Below, piece by piece: positions 8,002 through 14,554 of a stretch of 28,771 bases of DNA (its first letter is position 1; every line of letters starts with the position of its first letter). The notes beneath the pieces are model-generated. The model ran no database searches. It had not been told where the DNA came from and saw nothing but the letters and a program-made list of their open reading frames with translations. The stretch covers positions 1 to 28,771 of the forward strand of contig JAHRXB010000151.1 in the NCBI GenBank assembly GCA_019104905.1, in the 5' to 3' direction. The position numbers were made by a program, and so were the translations under genes. Source of the stretch: Bdellovibrio sp. Lineage in GTDB: Bacteria; Bdellovibrionota; Bdellovibrionia; Bdellovibrionales; Bdellovibrionaceae.

Positions 8002-8903
8002 CAGACCTTCTCCACCGAATATTTACCAAGAAGGCCCGCAGGTCTGAAAATTAAGATAATGATCAGGATGCCGAAGGCAAAAGCGTCACGATAGGTACTC
8101 GAAAGATAGGCCACGACCATTTCTTCTGAAAGCCCCATAATCAAGGCTCCCAAGACGGCTCCGCCGACATTGCCAATTCCGCCGAGCACAGCGGCTACGA
8201 AAGCTTTAAGTCCAATCATCATTCCCATCAGAGGATCAATCTTTGGATATTTCATTCCGACCAGGACGCTGCCAACTCCGGCTAAAGAGGAGCCGACAAT
8301 AAAGGTAAAGGCGATAATGCGATCGGGATTCACTCCCAAAAGACTGGCTACGGAAGCGTTGCTGCTCACCGCACGCATGGCGCGACCGATTTTTGTTTTA
8401 AAAATAAGGAATTCCAATGCGAGCATAGCAATCACGCTCACAAGAAGAACCGTGATATCAAAAGATTTAAGTTCAACATCACCGATTTTAAAAAGGACGA
8501 AATCTTTCATCACTTCCGGGAAGACCTTGGGGTCCGCCCCGAAAACAACCTGCCCGGAATATTCAAGAAAAAGACTGACACCGATGGCGGTGATAAGAAT
8601 ATTCAACTTTGGAGCTTTGCGAAGGGGGCGATAAGCCAGGCGCTCAATGGCCAGTCCCAAAAGGCTGCAGCAAACCATGGCGACCACAAGAAGAGTGATC
8701 AGAGTCGCGATGCCAGGGTTGTTTTCAATTCCTAAGAAGCGAGCGAAATAGTAGGCCGCGAAAGCTCCGACCATGTAGACATCGGAGTGGGCGAAGTTGA
8801 TCATTTTCAGGATTCCATACACCATTGTGTATCCAAGGGCGATCAGTGCATAGATAGATCCAAGACTGACGCCATTGATAATATGTTGAATGAAATCCTG
8901 CAT
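8001..8903 (-). CDS. livH: LivH-type branched-chain amino-acid permease
   Basis: This is an inner-membrane channel subunit (300 aa) with about eight membrane segments. The N-terminal family block (GVSLGSIYALIALGYTMVYG, ILKMINFAHSDVYMVGAF) and the central GRAMRAVSSNASVASLLGVN segment, which is the ATPase-coupling helix, are intact. The C-terminal FVAAVLGGIGNVGGAVLGA motif is also present. It starts 9 nt after the binding-protein gene and overlaps livM by one base. Gene order (binding protein, H, M, G, F) matches the standard liv operon. Confidence 0.95.
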   Translation of the reverse strand: MQDFIQHIINGVSLGSIYALIALGYTMVYGILKMINFAHSDVYMVGAFAAYYFARFLGIENNPGIATLITLLVVAMVCCSLLGLAIERLAYRPLRKAPKLNILITAIGVSLFLEYSGQVVFGADPKVFPEVMKDFVLFKIGDVELKSFDITVLLVSVIAMLALEFLIFKTKIGRAMRAVSSNASVASLLGVNPDRIIAFTFIVGSSLAGVGSVLVGMKYPKIDPLMGMMIGLKAFVAAVLGGIGNVGGAVLGALIMGLSEEMVVAYLSSTYRDAFAFGILIIILIFRPAGLLGKYSVEKV

Positions 8904-8912
8904 GCACCGTCC

Positions 8913-10034
8913 TTATGGAGTGATGGTGGTAATGAACTTACGCTTAGTTCCGTCAACTTGAATGATCACCGCACTTTTTACGGCATCACGGTTTTCATTC
9001 AAAGTGATTTTCCCGGTCACGCCGGGGAAATCTTTCGTTTTAGCCAGTTCATCACGAATCGCTTTTCCTGACAAGTCAGGAGCGCGCTCCAGAGCTGCCA
9101 GCAAGATTTTTGTAGCATCATAACCCAAGGCCGCCATTGAATCGGGAGTTTCGTTGTATTTTGCTTTAAACTTCTTGATGAATTCGGTGACAGCCGGATC
9201 TGAGGATTCCGTCGTGTAGTGATTCGAGTAGTAATTTCCGTTCACAGCCTCTTTGCCGATTTCAGAAAGTTTATCGCTGTCCCATCCGTCTCCACCCATG
9301 AGAGGGACTTTGATTCCAAGTTGACGAGTTTGTTGGGCGATCAACCCAACCTCGGTGTAGTAGCCCGGAATATAGATTCCGTCGGGATTTTTAGAACGAA
9401 TTTGTGTCAGTTGGGCTTTGAAATCAATATCCCCAGCCTGATAGCTGAGGTCGGCAACAATTTCGCCACCACGCTTTTGAAACTCAGCTGCAAACACGTC
9501 AGCAAGGCCTACGCTATAATCATTTTTTACGTCACGCAGGATCGCCGCTTTTTTCAACTTTAGATTTTCTGTCGCGAACTTGGCCATCACCAATCCTTGG
9601 AACGGATCAATGAAGCAAACGCGAAACACGTAATCACCAATTTTGGTAACGTCGGGATTTGTTGAAGCCGGAGACACAAAGGGAACTTTGTGAGATTGAG
9701 CGATAGGAGCGGCGGCTTTTGAGCGACCACTTGCCACTCCGCCGATGATGGCGACAACTTGGTTTTGTGTGATCAGGCGAGTGGTCGCGGCAGCGGCCTC
9801 TTCGTTTTTACCCTGATCGTCCAAAGTGATAATGCTGACCTTTTTTCCCTTGATGCCGCCCGTGGCATTGATCTCGTCCATGGCCATGCGTACACCCTTA
9901 TTTGTACTCAACCCAAAAGTTGCATCACTGCCGGTCAAAGAATCATATTCACCAATGACGATTTCATTTTCTTTTTTTGTGCATCCTGAAAGAAGGGGAA
10001 GCACTAAGACCAGTGCCAACAATAGGCGTTTCAT
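8913..10034 (-). CDS. livJ: Branched-chain amino-acid-binding lipoprotein (LivJ/LivK family)
   Basis: This is the periplasmic solute-binding subunit that delivers substrate to LivHMGF. The frame is open further upstream, but the start at 10034 gives a clear lipoprotein signal (MKRLLLALVLVLPLLSGC; lipobox LSGC, modified Cys18), and GAGGT lies six bases before it, so this start is preferred over an unsupported one at 10190. The mature part has the type I periplasmic fold with LivJ-like blocks: IGEYDSLTGSDATFGLS, GVRMAMDEINATGGIKGKKV, QVVAIIGGVASGRSKAAAPI and VPFVSPASTNPDVT. At 373 aa it is of normal length. Being a lipoprotein it is probably tethered to the membrane rather than soluble as in E. 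coli. Ligand specificity is not certain. Confidence 0.94.
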   Translation of the reverse strand: MKRLLLALVLVLPLLSGCTKKENEIVIGEYDSLTGSDATFGLSTNKGVRMAMDEINATGGIKGKKVSIITLDDQGKNEEAAAATTRLITQNQVVAIIGGVASGRSKAAAPIAQSHKVPFVSPASTNPDVTKIGDYVFRVCFIDPFQGLVMAKFATENLKLKKAAILRDVKNDYSVGLADVFAAEFQKRGGEIVADLSYQAGDIDFKAQLTQIRSKNPDGIYIPGYYTEVGLIAQQTRQLGIKVPLMGGDGWDSDKLSEIGKEAVNGNYYSNHYTTESSDPAVTEFIKKFKAKYNETPDSMAALGYDATKILLAALERAPDLSGKAIRDELAKTKDFPGVTGKITLNENRDAVKSAVIIQVDGTKRKFITTITP

Positions 10035-10073
10035 AGGGACCTCATTTCTGCTTTGGAACTTGGGATATTCCTT

Positions 10074-10102
10074 AGAATTCAAGCATACAAATCTGAGGTC
10101 AA
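10074..10102 (-). promoter_or_regulatory. Possible sigma-70-type promoter of the liv operon
   Basis: On the minus strand TTGACC (10102-10097) is followed after 17 bases by AATTCT (10079-10074), about 40 bases before the livJ start. The -35 is good and the -10 poor. It sits in the only gap (10035-10134) between pfkA and livJ. Confidence 0.3.
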
Positions 10103-10134
10103 GATAAAACGACAAAGAGTTTTTTTGCGAAGCT

Positions 10135-11124
10135 CTATGTCGCGAGAATGCTTGCCAGAGAGAGGAGATCCAACTGGGATTTCCTTTCATTCTTCGTCAC
10201 AAGATCTAGAGGAACTTGGACAAGACGCTCGCCTTCAGTGCCAATCATGATATCGCAGTAGCCTTTTAAAAGAGAGTCCACGGCGGCCGCTCCCATGCGG
10301 CTGGCAAGAATGCGGTCGGCGGCAGTGGGGGAGCCTCCACGCTGTTGATGTCCCAGAATGCAGACCTTGGCATCCATCCCCGATTTTTTACGAATGGCAT
10401 CGGCCAAATCATAAGCCCGTCCTGGCTTCTGGCCTTCGGCGGTGATTAAGATGCTGCTGGTTTTTCCTCTGCCAATGGCTTCTTTGATTCGATCAATGGC
10501 TTTCTCGACAGTGGTATTGCCTTCGGGAGTAAATATTTCTTCAGCGCCTCCGGCCAGTCCAACGTGAGAGGCGATGAAACCAGAATTTCGTCCCATCACT
10601 TCAACGATAAAAAGACGATCATGCGAAGCGGCCGTATCGCGAATGCGGTCGATAGCTTCAAGAGCCGTATTCACCGCCGTATCAAAGCCAATGGTTTTGT
10701 CGCTGCCGAAGATGTCATTGTCGATTGTTCCAGGAACGCCGACGACAGGGATGTGATGTTCTTCCCAAAGAGCATGAGCTCCGCGGAAAGACCCGTCCCC
10801 ACCGATACACACAAGAGCATCAATCTGAGCTGCTTTGAGATTCTGGGCCGCCTTAACGCGTCCTTCGGCTTTCATAAACTCTGCAGAGCGGCCGGTTTTA
10901 AGGATGGTGCCGCCTCGTTGAATGATGTTTGCCATGTCACGCAATTGAAGGGGATGGATCTTATTTTCCATCATGCCGACATATCCGTTTTGAATGCCGT
11001 AAACTTCAAGATTTTGCGCGATTCCGACGCGTACTACGGCGCGGATGGCGGCATTCATTCCGGGAGCGTCGCCGCCACTTGTAAAAACACCGATTCTTTT
11101 AATTTTTTGAGAAAATTGAGCCAT
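10135..11124 (-). CDS. pfkA: ATP-dependent 6-phosphofructokinase
   Basis: PfkA phosphorylates fructose 6-phosphate to fructose 1,6-bisphosphate, the committed step of glycolysis, in the cytoplasm. Visible motifs are the ATP-binding GVFTSGGDAPGMNAAIRAVV (12-31), IGGDGSFRGA (107-116), catalytic PGTIDNDI (131-138, base D135) and substrate-binding MGRNSG (177-182). The glycine in GGDGS, where PPi-dependent enzymes carry Asp, indicates use of ATP. The 329-aa length fits the bacterial homotetrameric form. The ATG at 11124 has only a weak ribosome site, but the N-terminus aligns with the family from there. The gene stands alone between hup and the liv operon, all on the minus strand. Confidence 0.96.
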   Translation of the reverse strand: MAQFSQKIKRIGVFTSGGDAPGMNAAIRAVVRVGIAQNLEVYGIQNGYVGMMENKIHPLQLRDMANIIQRGGTILKTGRSAEFMKAEGRVKAAQNLKAAQIDALVCIGGDGSFRGAHALWEEHHIPVVGVPGTIDNDIFGSDKTIGFDTAVNTALEAIDRIRDTAASHDRLFIVEVMGRNSGFIASHVGLAGGAEEIFTPEGNTTVEKAIDRIKEAIGRGKTSSILITAEGQKPGRAYDLADAIRKKSGMDAKVCILGHQQRGGSPTAADRILASRMGAAAVDSLLKGYCDIMIGTEGERLVQVPLDLVTKNERKSQLDLLSLASILAT

Positions 11125-11190
11125 ACAAAAAGGCTACTACTGGAGAACTAAAAAAGGAAGGCAAGAAGCATTCTAGAGGTAGACAAAATA

Positions 11191-11217
11191 AAAAAGGCGT
11201 CCATGAGGACGCCTTTT
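11191..11217 (-). terminator. Rho-independent terminator after the HU gene
   Basis: An 11-bp perfect stem joins 11192-11202 and 11207-11217 (core GGCGTCC / GGACGCC) with a 4-nt loop (ATGA). On the minus strand it ends in TTTTT and a T-rich tail, 24 nt beyond the HU stop. The symmetric A/T flanks mean it could also work on the plus strand. Confidence 0.92.
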
Positions 11218-11240
11218 AAGGTTTGAATCGTTAAAAACGA

Positions 11241-11513
11241 TTACTTAACCATTGATTTGAATTCTGCGCCAGCGCGGAATTTTGGAGCCCAAGCAGCTGG
11301 GATCTTGATCGCTTTACCAGTTTGTGGATTGCGACCAGTGCGAGCTTTACGCTTTGCTTTTGTGAAAGTACCGAAACCAACAAGCTTAACATCGTCGCCT
11401 TTTTTAACAGCTTTTTTGATGTTTTCTACTGCGCAATCAAGGATTGCTTCAGCTTGAGCTTTAGAAACTTTTGTTTCAGTAGCGATTTTTTCGATGAGTT
11501 GTGCTTTGTTCAT
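11241..11513 (-). CDS. hup: HU-family DNA-binding nucleoid protein
   Basis: HU dimers bend and compact DNA without strong sequence specificity. The start at 11513 (MNKAQLIEKIATETKVSKAQ) has GAGGAG six bases upstream and gives the standard 90-aa length; the upstream in-frame start at 11534 would add seven unneeded residues. The signature VGFGTFTKAKRKARTGRNPQ (~45-64) and the DNA-intercalating arm with NPQTGKAIKIPA are intact, followed by FRAGAEFKSMV. HU and IHF are hard to separate by eye, but the generic sequence and single gene favour HU. It has its own promoter (11601-11629) and terminator (11191-11217), so it is probably monocistronic. Confidence 0.95.
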   Translation of the reverse strand: MNKAQLIEKIATETKVSKAQAEAILDCAVENIKKAVKKGDDVKLVGFGTFTKAKRKARTGRNPQTGKAIKIPAAWAPKFRAGAEFKSMVK

Positions 11514-11600
11514 GTTAACTCCTCTTGTAGACACCTTTGTGTGTCCGTCGTTGTGAATAAAAATCTTGATGATAACTCTTCGTCATCCAATGACATCCAC

Positions 11601-11629
11601 ATAAAAATGCAAAATCAGATATTCGTCAA
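11601..11629 (-). promoter_or_regulatory. Likely sigma-70-type promoter of the HU gene
   Basis: On the minus strand TTGACG (11629-11624; five of six to consensus) is followed after exactly 17 bases by TTTTAT (11606-11601; four of six). This gives a 5' leader of roughly 80 nt before the HU start. The leader contains TTGTCT/ACAA-type repeats but no clear riboswitch. Confidence 0.5.
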
Positions 11630-11676
11630 TAGCAAAATGTGAAAAGGACTCTGGGTGTGCCTTTGAAGACGACGCA

Positions 11677-11907
11677 CTAGTGTTTGTCTTCGTGAGGATC
11701 GTCGTGATCATCCTCTTCAGAAGTTAAAGAATCACTTGAAGAGTCACGCACGGGAATTCGATATCCTTCACTGGCCCATTCGCCAAGATCAATGAGACGA
11801 CAGCGTTCTGAGCAGAAAGGTCGAAAGGGATTTTCAGTTGAGTACAATGTCAAACGCCCGCATTGCGGGCATTTGACTTGTCGAGATTTTTCTTGAGGTT
11901 CTGTCAT
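11677..11907 (-). CDS. yacG: YacG-like zinc-binding protein (DNA gyrase inhibitor family)
   Basis: This 76-aa protein has the complete four-cysteine zinc site of the YacG family: C13 and C16 (VKCPQCGR) and C32 and C36 ([20 protein letters not shown]). In E. coli, YacG binds GyrB and inhibits DNA gyrase. The zinc-ribbon core spans residues ~11-52, and the C-terminal ~25 residues are a highly acidic, disordered tail (Ser/Glu/Asp/His-rich), longer than in many homologues. No good ribosome-binding site precedes the ATG. A 7-bp stem (11926-11932 with 11940-11946) lies just upstream and might affect initiation. It is 46 nt downstream of a lipoprotein gene on the same strand. Confidence 0.88.
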   Translation of the reverse strand: MTEPQEKSRQVKCPQCGRLTLYSTENPFRPFCSERCRLIDLGEWASEGYRIPVRDSSSDSLTSEEDDHDDPHEDKH

Positions 11908-11953
11908 GCTTTTAAGTTTTGCTGAGTCTTGCCTTCAGTGCAAGACGCAGAGC

Positions 11954-12667
11954 TTAGTAGCGTTTAAATTTACCAGTAGCGAACTTAGTTGCTACGTTAT
12001 TGTGCGGATAGTAAAGATCGTAAGTGAAGTATCCGTCATTCAAAGTTCCTTGAAGAACTTGGATTTGGATCAATCTCAAGCCACCGCCATTCCAGTAAGA
12101 CCCTTGAGCGCGGATTTCAAATCCTTTGCTGTTATTGATCAAACTGAAAGTGTTGTTAGAGCTCAAAACCAAAGGATTGAAGGCCACACCGCCAGCATCA
12201 ATACCGAAGTTCACAAACCAGTTAAAGTAGCTGGGAGCTGGGTAAGCTTCAAAGCGCACGGAAGGTTTAAGGCTTGAGTTGGTACTAAAGGATACCATGA
12301 AAGAGCCTGCGGCCCACTCATCACAGCTTGCCAACCCGGCTTGAACTCCCCAGATATTTCTGTCACAGACGGCCATCGCTTCTTTAAGGAATGTCTTAAA
12401 CGCGGCTTGATTGACGATTGTCATATCACCGTTTGCGGTCGATACGCCCCAACCATTGGATTGGAAGTAGCGGTTGTAGTCATAATACTGAACGTTGCCG
12501 TTCGGGACTGCGACACCAGAGCCATTCACGCAAACACTGCCGTTCCAGGCGGTGCCAGTAGGGCAAACAACGTTGGTGGTTGTATTGCCACCATCATTGT
12601 TCTTTCCACAACCTGTCATCACCAAGGCGGAATAAATCGCCAAAATAGATGCAATGAGCTTTTTCAT
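11954..12667 (-). CDS. Lipoprotein of unknown function
   Basis: This 237-aa protein has a lipoprotein signal peptide (MKKLIASILAIYSALVMTGC; lipobox MTGC, Cys20), so it is exported and lipidated. After the Cys comes an Asn/Gly/Thr-rich spacer, a short Cys-paired motif (CPTGTAWNGSVCVNGSG, ~35-51) common in Bdellovibrio-type lipoproteins, and then a Trp/Tyr/Phe-rich, probably beta-rich domain with two further Cys (~98-115). I do not recognise the family. GAGAGG lies 8-9 bases before the ATG. It diverges from the HELGH-protein gene; no functional link is evident. Confidence 0.8.
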   Translation of the reverse strand: MKKLIASILAIYSALVMTGCGKNNDGGNTTTNVVCPTGTAWNGSVCVNGSGVAVPNGNVQYYDYNRYFQSNGWGVSTANGDMTIVNQAAFKTFLKEAMAVCDRNIWGVQAGLASCDEWAAGSFMVSFSTNSSLKPSVRFEAYPAPSYFNWFVNFGIDAGGVAFNPLVLSSNNTFSLINNSKGFEIRAQGSYWNGGGLRLIQIQVLQGTLNDGYFTYDLYYPHNNVATKFATGKFKRY

Positions 12668-12834
12668 AATAAACCTCTCTCTCGATAAATTTCTTCACTT
12701 CTTATGCAATTCAGGAGTCATGCCACATAAACACATTCGTGGAAGAATGATTAAACGAAACTGAGCACGGCAAAGCTGTCTAAAAAATACAAGGCGCAGC
12801 CATTTTGTGTCACCTCGGGTTGTTTCAGAGGGGA

Positions 12835-12873
12835 GTCTCAAAATGAGACAATTTGTGACAATGGTGTTAGAAT
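12835..12873 (+). promoter_or_regulatory. Probable promoter with overlapping palindrome for the HELGH-protein gene
   Basis: GAGACA (12845-12850; four of six to -35) and TAGAAT (12868-12873; five of six to -10) are 17 bases apart. A perfect 6-bp inverted repeat, GTCTCA (12835-12840) and TGAGAC (12844-12849), overlaps the -35 and could be an operator. Transcription starting near 12880 would favour the ATG starts at 12901 or 12919 over the GTG at 12889. Confidence 0.4.
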
Positions 12874-12918
12874 CATTACAGTGGGTAAGTGCTTGTCGAT
12901 ATGGTATGTTCCCTGGCC

Positions 12919-13725
12919 ATGGCACTGAGAAAACTTCTCCCCTTCATTATCGCAAGTCTCCTTTTAAGTCTTTTAGTTGTGATGTTTCAGTCGCCAAAGA
13001 CCTTGATTCAGCGACCCGTCAATGCGCAGGAGTCGGATCGGTCGGGTTACTTCTATCTCCCCGTGGGGTCCGCCAATGTTTCGGCGCTGACTCGCGCGGA
13101 TTATGAGCAGCTTATTGGGAAGTTTGTGTCTTTTAGTTTCAACCAAGTTTATCAAAAAACCGGAATGCCATTGATAATTCCCCAGGAATGGGAAAGTCCC
13201 TACTTTGCAGCCTTCGCGCAAAAGAAAGATCACTTTATGCAGATTTCTTTGTGGGGTGGTATGGCCCGCGCACCGGGAGTTACGAAGGCGGCCTTGGCCG
13301 CTATCCTTTGTCATGAGCTGGGACATATTTTGGGTGGAGAGCCTCGCCAAACAATTCCTGGTTCTGATTGGGCTTCCATCGAAGGACAGTCCGATTTTTA
13401 TTCGGCGTCAGAATGTTTGCCACGTTTTCTCAAAGAGAATCCTGAGATCGTGACAGCGGTGGATCCTCAAGTTGAAAAGTTGTGCGGGGGAAATAGTGAC
13501 TGCGCAAGGACTCTGCAGGCCGGAGTCGAGATGATTCAGGTTTTGCAGAAATACTCTTACAAAGAAAATACTCCGGTGAATATTTTTACTCCCGAGAGGG
13601 CCACTTCCGCACTGGTTCGCAATACATATCCTTCGGATCAATGCCGCATGGACAGCTACGTGCAGGGGGCTCTTTGCCAATTAGGAGAGAGTTGTCGGGC
13701 GCCTGTGTGTTGGCTTCCTGAATAG
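12919..13725 (+). CDS. Membrane-anchored HELGH zinc-metalloprotease-like protein
   Basis: The predicted product (268 aa from this start) begins with a basic residue pair and one hydrophobic segment (LLPFIIASLLLSLLVVM), so it is either a membrane anchor or an uncleaved signal. The rest would face the periplasm. A canonical HExxH zinc site (HELGH, residues 132-136 from this start) lies in AALAAILCHELGHILGGEP, followed ~20 residues later by DWASIEGQSDFYSA, whose EGQSD resembles the third-ligand region of gluzincin-like peptidases. Several Cys in the C-terminal third suggest disulfides. Alternative starts are GTG 12889 and ATG 12901; none has a good ribosome site. 12919 gives the cleanest anchor. 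The last 45 bases overlap lgt on the opposite strand. Substrate unknown. Confidence 0.8.
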   Translation: MALRKLLPFIIASLLLSLLVVMFQSPKTLIQRPVNAQESDRSGYFYLPVGSANVSALTRADYEQLIGKFVSFSFNQVYQKTGMPLIIPQEWESPYFAAFAQKKDHFMQISLWGGMARAPGVTKAALAAILCHELGHILGGEPRQTIPGSDWASIEGQSDFYSASECLPRFLKENPEIVTAVDPQVEKLCGGNSDCARTLQAGVEMIQVLQKYSYKENTPVNIFTPERATSALVRNTYPSDQCRMDSYVQGALCQLGESCRAPVCWLPE

Positions 13726-14448
13726 AAGATAGATCCCCAGGCCGACCAAGGCCAAACTGATCCAGCTTGAAATAGAAAGCCCCAAAGAAGGTCCTCGAAA
13801 ATCATCGCGAAAAGATTCCATCATAAATCTTCCGATGCCATGAAGAACCATCCATAGATAGAACAGACTTCCGGGGTTTTGCAGACGACGGGGCTTGCGT
13901 TCAGAGGGGGATGTTTTATCGACGCCCAGAAGAATCATCAGAACTCCGAGCTCCCACAGCGAAGCGTAGATTTGAGTGGGGTGGCGTCCTTCCAAGGCCC
14001 AAGGCAGCTCGCAGAAACGGCCATAACAACATCCCGCCAAAAGACAGGCCATGCGTCCCACCGCATAAGTAAATGAGATGATCGGCGCAAACAAATCGAG
14101 ATATCTTTCTAGGTCCTCGTGGTGTTTGAAATACAAAAAAGAAATGCCGAAGAGGGCGGCTAAAAGGGCTCCCCCGTAAAAGACAAACCCCCCATTCCAA
14201 AACTCGAGAATATGCCAGGGCTCCTTTTGGTAATAGTCGAAGTCTTCATAGAAAACATGGAAGAGGCGTCCTCCGATAAAACCCGTCACCAGGATAATAA
14301 GACTTAAGTCGAGCGCGCGAGTGCGCGAAAGACCCATTCTCTCGGTGCGACGGGTGAGCCACAACAGGGCGATACAAATTGTTACGCTTAAAACAACATA
14401 ATAGGTCGGAATTCCAAAAGCTGGGGAGATTGGGATAACTGGATACAA
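13681..14448 (-). CDS. lgt: Prolipoprotein diacylglyceryl transferase
   Basis: Lgt transfers diacylglycerol from phosphatidylglycerol to the lipobox Cys of prolipoproteins at the inner membrane, the first step of lipoprotein maturation (lspA, the second step, is at 18972). The 255-aa protein has about seven membrane segments and Lgt landmarks: GGRL (59-62), GGFVFYGG (86-93), the signature around GRMACLLAGCCYGRF (131-145), RHPTQIY (155-161) and HGIGRFMMESFRDD (203-216). Tyr91 stands where E. coli has the functionally important His103, a substitution seen in other phyla. Translation starts at TTG (14448-14446) with GGAGG four bases upstream; the nearby ATG at 14459 is out of frame. The 3' end overlaps the convergent HELGH gene by 45 bases. 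Confidence 0.94.
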   Translation of the reverse strand: MYPVIPISPAFGIPTYYVVLSVTICIALLWLTRRTERMGLSRTRALDLSLIILVTGFIGGRLFHVFYEDFDYYQKEPWHILEFWNGGFVFYGGALLAALFGISFLYFKHHEDLERYLDLFAPIISFTYAVGRMACLLAGCCYGRFCELPWALEGRHPTQIYASLWELGVLMILLGVDKTSPSERKPRRLQNPGSLFYLWMVLHGIGRFMMESFRDDFRGPSLGLSISSWISLALVGLGIYLLFRKPTHRRPTTLS

Positions 14449-14554
14449 AGCGCCTCCATAAACACCGACGATAGACTTAATTTTCTTTTATTCCCTTAAA
14501 TATTCAAGACGATTCTAGTCAAGGAGTCCCAAGTGATTACATAATTAATGTCAT

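Noticed and set aside
8913..10190. Longer start (10190) for the liv binding protein
   Set aside because: It would place a lipoprotein signal peptide 52 residues inside the protein and overlap pfkA; the start at 10034 has GAGGT and a proper signal.
10564..11151. 195-codon open frame on the plus strand opposite pfkA
   Set aside because: It mirrors a conserved glycolytic gene, and its translation has no domain-like composition.
12695..12925. 76-codon minus-strand ORF between the lipoprotein and HELGH genes
   Set aside because: It spans the palindrome and promoter region, and has no ribosome site or recognisable features.
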